From NCBI GenBank assembly GCA_036245805.1, contig BTRK01000006.1, positions 46,865,257 through 46,929,256 on the forward strand: a DNA stretch of 64,000 nucleotides, given 5' to 3'. The translations under genes were made by a program, and so were the position numbers. Under the pieces are notes generated by a model. That model had not been told where the DNA came from. It was given only the letters and a program-made list of their open reading frames with translations, and searched no databases. Of this stretch, positions 10,733 through 22,937 are shown one piece after another (within the stretch, counting starts at the first letter, position 1; every line of letters begins with the position of its first letter). Source of the DNA: Pristionchus mayeri (taxonomy: Eukaryota; Nematoda; Chromadorea; Rhabditida; Neodiplogasteridae).

Positions 10733-12831
10733 ATGGAGGTTGCTAGACGGCCCAACTACCGCGCCTTCTACAACCCTCAGTCCGGAGAGGTGCAAGTTCG
10801 CTGCACCGAGGTTCCTCACAAGCCACACAGAAGTCAAAACAACCAGTTAGTCTTTTCTGTATCCCAATTTTCAAGGTTTGCATCTAAAGCCCTTAAAGTC
10901 GCCTTTACCTTGAGAAGTTGGTAAATTTTATATCATTGGAGGTCGCGCAGGACCAGAAAAGCTTGTGAATTTAGATGACTAAAATGGAATATTTTGGAAA
11001 TTTCTGAAGATCCAAATCAACGTATCATAGAATCATTGCAGCAAACAATGGCAGAAGGTCAAAACGGAGGCAAATCCTGTCTTAGCTCATAAGCAAGAGG
11101 ATGAGAGGAAGGAGGCCGGATCGGTTGCCAACCACCCTAACTACCGCGCCGTCTTCAACCCTGAAACCGGAGAGGTGGAAGTGCGCTGCTCCGAGGAGCC
11201 TCACAAGCCGCGCAGGAGGAACCGAAACAAGTGAGTAGCGATAATTGATGGGACTTCCATCAAAAGCTCTATTTGAGAAGACTGTACGTAGAGAAGTTTT
11301 CGCATATTACACCATGTGCGATTGGACCACAATTGTGAGTCGAATTGTTTGCAAGTACAAAACAATCGTAGAAACTTTGCAGTAAAAACTGGTCGAGGGC
11401 GAATCCGGAACCAGAAGGACATCCTGCTCCAGTTCTGAAGGAGGAGGACGATGAGAAGGATGATGGATCGTCGAGCGAAGAGAGTGGACCGCGAAGAGAC
11501 GAGACGTACTGTGAGACGACGCTGCCCGCAGTCATCCCGCCAATTGAGGACCACGAACGAGAGGTAAGCGAATGAATGGTTAGAACAATAAGCAGAATGA
11601 ACGAGGATGTTGGAGATAAAAGTAGATGAGGCATTGATAAAAAAAAGGCATTGATGAGCGAGGTTTTAATTTATTTTGCTGTTTGTGCTGAACAAATTTA
11701 GGGAATTGAGAACCGCGAGTGATAGGTACTGTTTTTGCTGGTATAATTCTTAGCTTATGCGGGCAGGTAACTTAGTACGAATAATCACAATTTCACTTCC
11801 AGGCCATCCAGGTCATCCGAGACACCGAAATCCGCATCGCACACGTGAGTTTTCACGTTTACACCTTACAAATTGAAATGATTGTCCAATCTTGATATAT
11901 TTGATATCACATGTATCACGAGACGATTTATCAGAAACGGCCACCGGGAAACACTTTGTTCAAATATTCTCAAATTCGAAAAAAAACAATGGTAGTATCA
12001 TGGTATAGATACAAGATTGGGAAAGTAATCCAAGGAGTTTTACTCGGCAATCCAGTTACACAAGTACTGGTTTCAGGAGTGGACCGAGTGGCACAGGTTG
12101 TCGAAGACCCTTCGCAAGCCCCGTTCGCACTACGAGTGCGTCGAGTCGGTGAGTTGATTCTGTAATATTACAATTAAAACAAGGAAAATATGATCATTAA
12201 CGAGGATAGTAACGGAGATTGTGCTTTAGATTAGAATACAGCAGATCGCACGCGTTAGGTACAATGATATCGATTTTCGATTTCCTATTTCTTCCAGGCG
12301 ATGTACCGTCGAGTGCGCATATGGGACGAATCGGAGGACAAGCACGAGGACAGGACGTTCATCGACGACCATCTGAGGATATATGGATGGGCGAAGGAAG
12401 GTATCGATTACTTTTATTCGATTATTTATGCTGGTTTCATAGTCGATACAATGTGAATGGGCACTATCTTATTGTCTGAGCTCTCTCGCCGTTCGAACAG
12501 TTGTCAGACAAATGCAGATAGTTGCTCCTCAGCACTTATCGTCGATGAATCGGCCATAACAAGTACAATGAACATACAGTTGAGACAGAATGACTTTGTG
12601 AAGTGGCATCAAGTGTGTATTGTGCGCAGTTTGCACTGGATGAACGTCCCAACTATTCAATCACAATCTGTGATAGATAGTGAATGAAAACAAAATAAAA
12701 ATTCAGGCAAGGAGAAGGAGCGTGCGATCCGAGTCGCTCGGTGGCTGCTCAACGATTCGCATAAAACTAGTGCGATCCAGCGCTGTTCGTACTCATACGA
12801 TGTAGTGGACGGGAAAGTCGTCATTCCCTAA
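10733..12831 (+). CDS. Unrecognised protein with a duplicated PNYRA..NP..GEV motif (274 aa, 7 exons)
   Basis: Exons: 10733-10845, 11042-11230, 11383-11563, 11803-11844, 12077-12148, 12298-12400 and 12707-12831; all phases agree and total 825 nt. The first two exons each encode a copy of one motif: PNYRAFYNPQSGEVQVRC then PNYRAVFNPETGEVEVRC, each followed by E.PHKP.R and a basic tail. Exon 3 is acidic and serine-rich (KEEDDEKDDGSSSEESG). The C-terminal half is better ordered and helical, with EWTEWHRLSKTLRKPRSHY and a final block containing ARWLLNDSHKTSAIQR. There is no signal peptide or membrane segment. I do not recognise the family. The parallel motif and the following phase-2 intron in exons 1 and 2 point to an exon duplication. 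Confidence 0.75.
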
Positions 12832-13852
12832 TATGTAGTCCCCCATGTAAATACCCTACATTAGACAGTCAAAAATTATGCTTTAATTTCATAGTTTCCC
12901 AGGCTCTGCATTCCTCACACTTGATCTACATTTCCTTGTTTACTATTTTCTTATGACGGTCTACTCCAAATCGATTCAAATTGTAATGTACTTGTTTTCA
13001 AACACGGAAACCTTGTCATGTAGTTATCTCAGTTTCCCGAATCGGGATTGTTTATATTTATTTATTATCTCATAGAAAGTATCTCGACTCGATTTTGTGC
13101 TTCTGATGATCGAATGATGTGTGCTCTTAAAGTTATCGAATTTTAACAAAGAATCAGCACAGTGGATACCTGACGATTCTGTTATGAGCTTGAGGTACTT
13201 GTGATTTACATTTGAGCGTGTTTCATTCGTGTTCTCCAAGCAATAGTTTACGATGAAATGATTCGCCAACTTTGTACCAGTGTATATTATCAACATTACA
13301 ACAAACAAATATTTTGAAAAAAAGGAAGCAAATTACACATTGTAGTTCAGCATTACATTATTGTCCATATATTTTAGTTATATCTTTGGTTACGATAAAA
13401 AATGTGAGCATGGAAAGACAGTTATGATAGCAGAATTGCACACATTGATACCTGCTCCCGATATAAACCTTCCATGCAGGAAGGTCGCCAAAAAGTGGAC
13501 TCCGGGTCTTAGGAAAGGCCCTGAGAGGAATTTAGATCGAATGTGTCCCGGTGCGCTGCCACTTTCTGCTCCGAGTGCTCTCTAGACGCGCCGGGTGAGA
13601 GCTTGGTTGTGAATGGGCGATCTGGCCCCGCCCACTTGCACTCACGCACACACATTACAGATTATTGCAAATTATTATGTGTGGTTTCACTTTCAATTGA
13701 TTAATATCATTGCAAGATAGACGGTGAAAAACGGATAATGATCTTCGCCTAGTATTTCCTCGATACCGTGACAGACGCGAAATTTGATAAAGGGGAACGG
13801 TTGGAGCAATCTAATACAACTTCATTTATTTCGAAACAAGTTCGCAATTATT
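12832..13852. other. Convergent intergenic spacer
   Basis: Lies between the 3' end of the plus-strand gene ending at 12831 and the 3' end of the minus-strand arrestin gene ending at 13853. Only short frames are present. Nothing recognised. Confidence 0.4.
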
Positions 13853-16089
13853 CTATTCTTCCGGAGCACTGGGGTAGACAGAAGAGGTTGAAGGGGGGTC
13901 GGGAATTGGCTGAAATTTAGCAGTGTCTATGATCAATATTTTTCAATGCTTACTGGTTTCTCTGGCTGCCCTTGCTCACTGACTCTGATAGAGCCCACAC
14001 ATTCTTCATACGCCGGTGGAGGTTCATACAACTCTGAAATTAAATCGATTATCGCAACAGGCACTTGGCTAGACGCCATGATCAAACGCCCAGGATATCT
14101 AGTCTGACCGGGCTGAAAACTGGCTACGGACGCACGATGAGGTCGCGGAGGTGGCTGGATCGAGTGATCTCTGTAATAAGCAATCTTTGTATTGTATCTT
14201 AGGCTTAGCTTTAGGTTTAAATTATAAGTACCTCAACGGGACGGTGCCAATAATAAGCGGAAGTTCGGCTGTTGCGACATTTACTTCGGCAGAAACGGAA
14301 ACCTAATATCAAGGCCTGCTGATCCGCTTTATAAAGTCCGCCATAAATGGCAGTACCAAACCAACCCTCAAGATGTAATCGATTGAAATAATGGGGCAGT
14401 TATTCACGATGATCATTGCAGACGGAAGGTTTACTAATCGAGTAGATTTTTCATTCGTTCCTTTCGCAAGATTCAAAATCTGGAATGGGCCAACGTCGTA
14501 TTAGTTATATTTACAATACTTGCTTCTTCTGATCGATAAACATCCTTCTCATCAAATCTTGCGTAGTTCACTCCAGGCGCACCGGCTTGCCCGGTTACAT
14601 TTCGCAGCAACTGAATCCATTTTATCATTTTTTTCGATATGTTTGAAAATTTTCTATATTTAATTAAAATTGCTCACTCCAGGATCGTTATACGATGCAA
14701 AATTGTCGCGCTGAATGATCTTCAGCTCCATCTGCAGAGAAAGAGATCATTTCGAAATCAGATCTGGAGGCAGGGCTCGCCTTTTTAATTGTATAAGCGC
14801 TGTCATTTGCAATTTCTGCTTCGACGGGGATAGATTCTCCAGGGACGAAGCCTCCCTTTCGAAGCCTGATCTAAAGGATGAAGGTAAAGGGACAACCCGT
14901 GCTCGAGAATGAGCACGCAGTAGGAAACAGCTAGGTCAGTGTCAATGAGCTTAAAATTATTTGATTCTAATGTAATAGTCACCGTTAATTTAATTGTCCC
15001 TTTGAAGAAGAACATAAACGACGTCTCCTTGGTTGTAGTAATTTCCAATGGCAAGCTCGCACTCGGAATGGGGTTTAGATCGGAGTGTCCATGCACAGCG
15101 AATGTCTGGAATTTGATGAGATTTTCGGTGAACGACTGTTATCTGATTAATTATCCGTAACAAAATTAACACACTCGCTCTGCTGTTAGATCCTTGTTGT
15201 ACCATGGTCGAGTTATGTGGGCAGTGCAATTATAGAGAATGCTACCACAGCTTCCTTGAAACGAGGAAGGGCAGTTTAGTGGTAGAGGGAACCTGACATA
15301 TTTGTAAAATCCCTTTTTTATGTATTTCACTCATCCCTTGTTTTCAATAGGAAGTATGAAAACATAAACACAAGTTGCTGGAAACATCAAAATATTGACC
15401 TAAATGGCAGTCGATGAGTACCCGAAGTAATGAGGCCATGCGGCGGGGTCCATATGGGCGCACTCCAGTTCAGTACCGAAACGTTGCCCGAAAAATTAGC
15501 AGTTCCCGTAGTAAGCGCGAAGTTACTGGTTATCACAAATCTGTAAAAATTGGGTAAAATATTATATATTTTTTCGCCGAAACCTCATTAGAAATGCGGT
15601 TGTACACGTGACATTTGCATAATATATTTGAGCTATTCGTCATCTCATTTCTCAATTCTGATTCGGTGTGTGGTAAACAGCGCTACTGACGTGAACATTG
15701 TGCGTCATTTCGATTGATAGGATGATTCAAATCAATATTACTCTTTTGACTAAACATCACTTTTTTCGTATTTGACAGAAACGGAATTTGCCAATGGTTT
15801 AGAATTGCCCGTCACCAACCTCTTGCTCTGATCCATGTTACTCCACTGCGTGCGTGCATCTCCTCGTAGCGAGACTTGCACAGAATCGGACTTGATCGAC
15901 TTCTGCACGGAGACGACTACCGTGCCCGAAACCTTAAATCGATTTCGTTCCACGTTATATCCATTTTCAACCGGAATCAAACGATTTATTGAGTCGACAG
16001 ATTTTTGTTTGGATGAAAAAATAGCAAACCTCGCGACCGGCAATAAATACCCCGTCGGGATTGTCGAACTCAATTGTTATATGGGCCAT
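13853..16089 (-). CDS. Arrestin-domain-containing protein (404 aa, 12 exons)
   Basis: Likely an alpha-arrestin adaptor that links membrane cargo to ubiquitin ligases (family knowledge). Exons: 16089-16030, 15932-15820, 15525-15400, 15292-15175, 15105-14983, 14870-14781, 14731-14678, 14610-14520, 14460-14366, 14302-14232, 14170-13954 and 13909-13853. All phases fit. The N-terminal strand MAHITIEFDNPDGVFIAGRE opens an arrestin-N domain. Other arrestin landmarks are SAPIWTPPHGLITSGTHRLPF, HITRPWY, KGGFVPGESIPVEAEI (start of arrestin-C) and CPIISIDYILR. A PPAY motif at residues 365-368 could bind WW domains of HECT ligases, after which the tail ends VYPSAPEE. The start follows TTTTCAGGAA closely, suggesting trans-splicing. 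The intron at 14732-14780 is 49 nt and starts with GC instead of GT. The acceptor of exon 9 is the least certain junction. A damaged paralogue lies just upstream. Confidence 0.88.
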
Positions 16090-16885
16090 TTCCTGAAAAT
16101 GTGATCATCCACTCTCACCGTTCACTAAGCCACGTTACCCATTTGCATAATCGATATTTGGCAGTGATCTGTTAGACGTGAGTTAAACTACAAGGCGACC
16201 ACTTAAAAAGGAATGGAATAAAGAAGAAGCGGACAAGATATAAAGAGCACGCGAGAGCGCGCGTGTGATAAGCTATTATGAAATTGATCGTGATTCGCGG
16301 TGCATTTGAGAATGGCGACGATCACAAATCGGTGGTGAGCGCGGGAACAAATCAATAGACGAAGTTTCGAAAAGGTGAAAGAAATTCGCAGCATTTCATT
16401 GCCATTCCCGACGTGGAAACGACTCCCGGGGATCAATTGTTGACACGAGAAGGTGGAAAGCGCGGGAGAGAGAGAAAGAGAGAAAGAAATATGAGTCACT
16501 TGATTCTGACGCGCGTTTTGTTGCTCGATAGGAGCTGATTTGGGGGGAAATTGATATGTGATTCAGAAGGTCTTCCATAAAACTTTTATTGCGTTGCTTA
16601 CGAGCAAAAATAGAAGAGTAAATGCAGCATGGTAAACGAATTTCAGCACATTCACTGTGCTCTAACCACTGTTACTCTGCTTCTACAACCTATAGTTACA
16701 TGACTTCCGCACAACTCATACACATATAGGAAACGCAAACAATTTCAATTCAAACATCGATGTGTGTCGAAATCACACAACTGTGCAACTAACGCTTCAT
16801 TTGCTGCAATATATTTATTAGACCATGATCAAATTGATACAAAAACTGAGCATATCGGATTGAGGCTAAACTTCTTTTGCAGCTG
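16090..16885. other. Spacer between the two arrestin genes
   Basis: Upstream region of the intact arrestin gene and downstream region of its damaged neighbour. A GA-rich run occurs at 16460-16490. No further exon is recognised. Confidence 0.4.
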
Positions 16886-17298
16886 CTACATTTCATGTGT
16901 ACTGGAATCGGAAATACGTGTGAGCGCTGGATCTCTACAAAATATTCTTTGAATTCGGTACAATGTTGGCAGCTAATGAACCTCAATAGGACAGTGCCGA
17001 TTATTAGAGGAAGATCTTCGGAAACAAATATTCCGCCAGCGAACAAATTGACCTGAGTGAGTCATTTCCTCGAAAACATCGAAATTATGCTCACTCTCAA
17101 TACGTAATCGACCGAAATGATTTTAGTTATTGAAACTGGCGCATGTTTGAGGAATTATTACTTTATTTGTCAATGTTTCGTTAGATCCAGCTCTGATATT
17201 CAGTTTCTGTAAGGCGTATTTACTGAAGAGCAAAAAAGTCCGATTCGAACTTCTTCTGACCGGTAAACTTCATTCACTTCATTTCTCGAGAAATCATA

Positions 17299-18192
17299 AG
17301 GCTGTTGCATAAGTTCCTTTCTTTTTTCTTTTGGACAATTCTGCTGAAGTACGTGGACAGACGAGATATTCTGATTACCCTGTGATATGGTATTGATTGT
17401 GGATTACACCCACGAAATGGTTTTGAATCGACTCACTATCTTGGGTGGCTAGCACGTTTCAGAAAATGAGCATCGGAAAACGGCGATTTTTAGCATTTTG
17501 AGGTGGGCCCTTGTTGCCGAGAATTCGTGGCATTATGATTCTGCGCAATCATCCAGTACTAGGACAAGAGTTGATTGTTCTCTTAAGAGCAAAAAATCCG
17601 TATTCAAATGCGTGTGGTAAACAGGGGATACCCAAATCTATTGATTTCAACGTGTGAATCTCGACGTATTTTTTTCAAAGAATTCGGCTCGTGAAAGGAT
17701 AGACCAATCTTTTACTAAATATGATTGCATATATGCACGGTAAGGTGCTTCACAACCCATAACAATTCAGCCCTTCTCATCGATGTCTATGAATTATGTG
17801 GCAAATAATTTGAAATCTGTAATTTTCAGAAAGAGTTAATATCTCATCGGGCCCATATTTCATGCAGGGTTTTTAAGGCGCAATTCTCGCGATATGTCAT
17901 ATGAGATACCCCATCATATTGCTTTACAATAGTGTGACAAATTCAGCACCATCTCTGCTCTCCTCGGAGCTGTGATTAATTGAACACTCGGATAAACATA
18001 CTAGTACGATGACTTCCGATCTAAATTGGCCCATGCTCACTGATATAATCGAACCAAGATCGTGCTCGATTTAGAGTGTACTCATGCCCCGATCAACTGT
18101 AACAAACCATTAGTTGATTGGTCGATTGCAAAGAACAGTGGAGGTTACAATGTTCATGCACGAAAAAAGAAAGGAACTTATGCAACAGCCTA
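17299..18192. mobile_element. Mariner-type element inserted in an arrestin exon
   Basis: About 894 bp, bounded by inverted repeats AGGCTGTTGCATAAGTTCCT (left) and its reverse complement AGGAACTTATGCAACAGCCT (right), continuing into a TTTCTTTTTTC tract. TA dinucleotides lie at both borders, as expected for Tc1/mariner insertion (family knowledge). Similar TTAGG-starting ends and similar size occur in the element at 59480-60376. No transposase frame longer than about 60 codons was found, so it is non-autonomous or decayed. Confidence 0.75.
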
Positions 18193-20104
18193 ATATATAT
18201 GGCGTATTCAGATGAAGGAATTATCTGTAAAATATGAACGATATCGTACACATGATTTCCTCTATCAGGCCTGAAAGTATTATGGGACTTTTTTGATTGA
18301 CAATACTTCACATGGAGAGGTGGCAGAACCTAATGTAACCAGGTTGGCCATCAAATAATGTTCCCACATTATTTAGACGATCTGCTCTGAATGTGTTGCT
18401 CTGAATGATCTTCACTTCCATCTGAGAAGGTCAAATCAATGTCAGTATTACCAATAACAACAGTATTAATGGAATCTAGACTCACTTTCTTGACATTGTT
18501 CGAAGTACTATTGGCAATGTAAGCCTCGAGCCTCATTGTTTCTCCAGCAACGAATCCGCGCTTCGACATTCCGAGCTGGAATGATTTTGTTTTACCATCG
18601 TGACATGCTAATCTAAGCTCACCGTTAACTGAATGATGCCCTTATTCAATGACAACTTTGACGCTCTCTCAATATGCGTAACTTCAGCATAAAGATTGGC
18701 GCCCGGGATAAAGTTCAGATCAGAATGAGAGAACACGTCGAACTTCTAAAATGATTTTTTTTAGTTGCCGTTGTTTACAATCACAATCACTCACTCTTTG
18801 CGTTGTTAGATCACTGATGAGACCAGGTCGAATGATGGTTACAATGCATACATAACGGATTGATCCGACGCCTCCTTCAAATGATGCTGGGCAATTAGCA
18901 GGCAGAGGAACGCTGAAATTTGCAATTTTAATTGGTATAAATTAGGGCAAAGCAAAATTATCAACTGCCTATACGGAGATAGCCCCCAAAATAGCTCAAC
19001 GTTCTCAATTCTCTGATTCCTCATTAGAAAAAAAGCAAAACCTGAATGGGATTCGATGATGTCCTTTAGGTATGATTCCATCGGGCGGAGTCCACACTGG
19101 CACGCTCCGGTTTACGTAAGATACGTTGGCAGTGCAGAACGCCCTACGGGCGGTGCAACAGAGTAGAAGCGGGAATCTTCTCGGCTTGAAGATAGCGCGG
19201 GACTGCACGATCCGGTGTCCTTTGCTTTCTCTAGTTGCTTCCTCATAAGATATGAAACTGCTTGCCTCGGGGGAAATAGTGTTGGTTCGTGGATGTGGAT
19301 AATCACATGTATTAATTATTATTTTTTAATTGTATTAATTGTTTTCTTATCTCTTCCATAATCAAAACTACAGACTGCGCAAACGCTATCGCATTATCGA
19401 ATTTAGGACATGTTTCACTGCTATATGGCAGGATGCACTAAGTCATCGACCATCAATAGAATTGTTATTAATTAATGAATATTAATGATCCTGATAAAGG
19501 CAATTATGCAGAAATGTCATCACATGTAAACAATAGACTCATTAAGTATCAAAAAGGAAAGGCCACTCCGATCTCATGGGCGAGAAGGGAAGGTAGATCA
19601 AAGGTCGACTCTGCCTGCCAGAGGGTAAGCCTCAAACGGGGGTAAATGGGAATCTAATTCCGCGAAAACGACATCTTTAGTTCACGATTTCCATATGCAT
19701 TCAGCATACCATTCGATTCGTCTCATCGAGCTCTATCAATTGAGCCAAAAAAATTATACGCTATCGAGATGTGGTTAAAATCAATCAATTTAATCGATTA
19801 ATTAAAAAATTAATAACTGTATAGATGATTAATCGGCACCAGCTTATTCTCCTTGAAATTTGGTGCGGAGAATTTTCTTCTCGTGTTACCAGACGCTCTG
19901 TAGGCAGAGCATCATGCCTCCAAAAATGGAAAATTTCGGAAGCCGTCGACTTTGACGGCGTCTGACATCGTCTAGGGTGGAGATATGGATGAAAACTTGA
20001 TGGTTTCTGTTAAGGGACCATATGGGCTACTCAAAACTGCACAGAGCCAAATTTCGACTTTTCCAATGTACCAGGGTTTATTCGAATCTTACGCGGCACG
20101 CGTG

Positions 20105-20360
20105 ATATGGTACTAGATCGGATGATATCCTTCCGGATGATACACAAAAAATTAGCCCTTCTACAGAACTTTCAAAGAAGCATTTTTGATACTTATAGAA
20201 CTACTGTGAACATACTGGGGAAGGGCACTATTGTTGGGGCACTAAATTGGATGATCACCGTCGGATGATAACCAAATTGTGGACCCTTCTGTAGAACTTT
20301 CACAGTAGGTTTCCAAAGTGTCAAACATGATTCTGTGAAAGTTCTACAGAATGGTTGAAT
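20105..20360. mobile_element. Two partial copies of the small inverted-repeat family
   Basis: Contains GGATGATCACCGTCGGATGA and CTTCTGTAGAACTTTCACAG with a mirrored CTGTGAAAGTTCTACAGAA, matching the elements at 4081-4266 and 41731-41931. A first, more diverged half begins around 20105. It directly adjoins the large fold-back element. Confidence 0.65.
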
Positions 20361-20384
20361 TTTGGATATGAGAGACTTTCTGAG

Positions 20385-22785
20385 AAAACTAAGCAATACT
20401 ACCAATAGGCCGTACAACGAAAAATAATGTATTGATTTTAAGATGTCCCTTGGTGTAACTTTCCACGTAGAGTTCGAAAATCGACCTTAGAAAGCCGTAT
20501 CTCGAACTTCTCATTTCGAGTTTTTCGCTGAAGTTGGGCGGTCGGTTTTTGAATTTTTTGAACGGCTCATCCAAACCCTAACATGTATAGTAATTCTGAA
20601 AGATCTCGACGAGATAAGCATTTTTACTGTTGGAAGTGAAATGCTAGCTCATCTGTGAAAAAAGTTATGAGCCTTTGAATTCAAAAATTGGTCTAAATAT
20701 TTCCGCCCTGAAAAATTTCCCGGGGGAGGGAGTTTTTTAATTGTGCGCATTCCATTCAGCATGTAAAAGTACCCCTAGGGTCAAATTTTCAGTTCCAAAA
20801 GCGTGAACCAATTAGGTCATTGGGGTCGCCAAAGTGTGCCGAAATGCATATTTTCGCCATTAGGGAAGCCCCAATTTTTTTGAAATGTCGACCACTGATC
20901 TCGTAATTATTCACAAAACTTAAATAAGCTCTGAAATGAAAAGAATAACTCGTTCCGAGTACCTTTAAGCACTGGTTACCTGATTTTTTGAAATTTTTGG
21001 AGGTTGCAAATTTTACGGCGGTTTCCGTTCTCAGATCGGTTTCCCTGTCTTGGAAACTTGAGCAAACCTCGATAACAAGTGGTACCAGGACTAAGTGGTA
21101 GTAGGTGAGCACCCACTGGTACCAGGTAGGTACCACGTGGCATGAGAAAGGCACCAAGTGGTACCATGTCAGTACCAAGTGGTTCCAGGCAGCCATCAAG
21201 TGGTACCAGGTTAGCACCAAGTGGTAATAGGCAAGCACCAAGTGCTACCAGGTCAGAACCACGTGGTACCGCTCCGAAGCATAACCAGGACACCAACAGG
21301 TACCAAACAGTATGACATCCGTCATCAGAGTTGAAAATGCAGGGTATAATCCGGATTTAACCCGTTTTGCCATAGTCGGGCACGAACAATTTTGATTTCA
21401 AATATTGATTTCAAAAATTTTGGTTGAATATATTTTTTTAACAATATCAAACTCGGCAAAAGATTAATGCATCGGATGGGATTTAACCTGCGCATGTTTT
21501 AACCCCCCCCCCCTATCGCCACAAGTGGTAGCAGTACCACCAAGTACCAGGTCAGCACCAAATGGTACCAAGTCCTTTTCATGCTGGACCAGGTCAATAC
21601 CAAACGTAACGAGGCCCGTATAAACTGGAACCACCATTAGTACACAGTACCGGTTAGTACCACTTATAAGGACTTGGTTTTGCCTGGTTCCGGTATGTCT
21701 CCATCTTGCATCGTATGGTACGGATCTGGTGCCGTATGGTACTTTCCAGGAATCACTGGATCAGTTCTTTATGTTCGGCAGCTGTTGGTATGGACCTGGC
21801 TACACATGCTACGGAGTGGTACCACGTGTCACAGACCGGGTACAAGTTGTTATTTACCTGCGACTACATGATACCACTTGTTGTTATTTACCTGCGACTA
21901 CATGATACCACCTGGTACCACTTGTTGCCTACCTGGAACCACTTGGAACTGACATGGGACCACTTAGAACTGACATGATGCTTCTTGGTACTGACATGGT
22001 ACCACTAGGTGCCTTTCTCATACCACGTGGTACCTACCTGGTACCAGTGGGTGCTCACCTACTACCACTTAGTCCTGGTACCACTTGTTATCGAGGTTTG
22101 CTCAAGTTTCCAAGACAGGGAAACCGATCTGAGAACGGAAACCGCCGTAAAATTTGCAACCTCCAAAAATTTCAAAAAATCAGGTAACCAGTGCTTAAAG
22201 GTACTCGGAACGAGTTATTCTTTTCATTTCAGAGCTTATTCAAGTTTTGTGAATAATTATGAGATCAGTGGTCGACATTTCAAAAAAAATGGGACTTCTC
22301 TAATGGCGAAAATATGCATTTCGTTACACTTTGGCGACCCCAATGACCTAATTGGTTCACGCTTTTGGAACTGAAAATTTGACCCTAGGGGCACTTTTAC
22401 ATGCTGAATCGAATGCGCACAATTAAAAAACTCCCTCCCCCGGGAAATTTTTCAGGGCGGGAATTTTTAGACCAATTTTTGATTTCAAAGGCTCATAACT
22501 TTTTTCACAGATGAGCTGGCATTTCACTTCCAACAGTAAAAATGCTTATCTCGTCGAGATCTTTCAGAATTACTATACATGTTAGGGGTTTGGATGAGCC
22601 GTTCAAAAAATTCAAAAACCGACCGCCCAACTTCATCGAAAAACTCGAAATGAGAAGTTCGAGATACGGCTTTCTAAGGTCGATTTTCGAACTCTACGTG
22701 GAAAGTTACCCCAAGGGACATCTTAAAATCAATACTTTATTTTTCGTTGTACGGCCTATGGTGAATCGTACCAGATAGTCTCTCA
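20385..22785. mobile_element. Fold-back element, family 1, with a different interior
   Basis: The outer 300 bases (20385-20665 against 22500-22785) match the arms at 1-295 and 8232-10125. The next 350-400 bases inward (20690-21090 against 22060-22480) are also inverted copies but differ from the interior of the 8.2-10.1 kb element. The middle, about 21060-22090, is a minisatellite built on GGTACCA and AAGTGG blocks. The long frames inside it (repeated WYHLV-like translations) are artefacts of the minisatellite. Confidence 0.8.
21060..22090. repeat. Degenerate minisatellite rich in GGTACC
   Basis: Imperfect tandem units of roughly 15 bases built on GTACCAAGTGGTACCAGGT, present in both orientations on either side of the centre of the fold-back element, with a unique patch near 21300-21520 that includes a C tract. 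Confidence 0.7.
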
Positions 22786-22937
22786 TATAATCAGGCAGAT
22801 TGTCATCCGACAGTGAACATCCGACCCACATAGAATAGTGACGCCATTGCTTCTACTGGAAAAAATTGGGCAGCTACCTCATGACCAGGCGCGAATACGC
22901 CCTCCGAATTATCGAATTCAATAGCAATTTCGACCAT

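Larger units (their letters stand above)
16886..22937 (-). pseudogene. Damaged tandem copy of the arrestin-domain gene
   Basis: Exon-sized blocks parallel the intact arrestin gene. The first exon (22937-22878) encodes MVEIAIEFDNSEGVFAPGHE. Further blocks follow at about 19190-19042 (SVPVWTPPDGIIPKGHHRIPF), 18912-18795, 18740-18620 (HSDLNFIPGANLYAEVTHIE), 18575-18486 (SKRGFVAGETMRLEAYIANS), 18421-18368, 18220-17240, 17195-17090, 17046-16977 (SEDLPLIIGTVLLR) and 16935-16886. Three kinds of damage are visible. No second exon is found, and a 2.4 kb fold-back element sits between exon 1 and the rest. A mariner-type element splits the exon ending EVYRSEE. The block with NKVIIP and the following APVSITKIISVDYVLR lie in different frames (near 17140-17155). 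The C-terminus lacks the PPAY motif of the neighbour. It may still be transcribed, or exon 1 could belong to a third copy. Confidence 0.75.

Noticed and set aside
20789..22374. Long frames with repeated WYHLV-like translation
   Set aside because: They are produced by the GGTACC minisatellite and fold-back arms, occur on both strands, and have no splice or start context.
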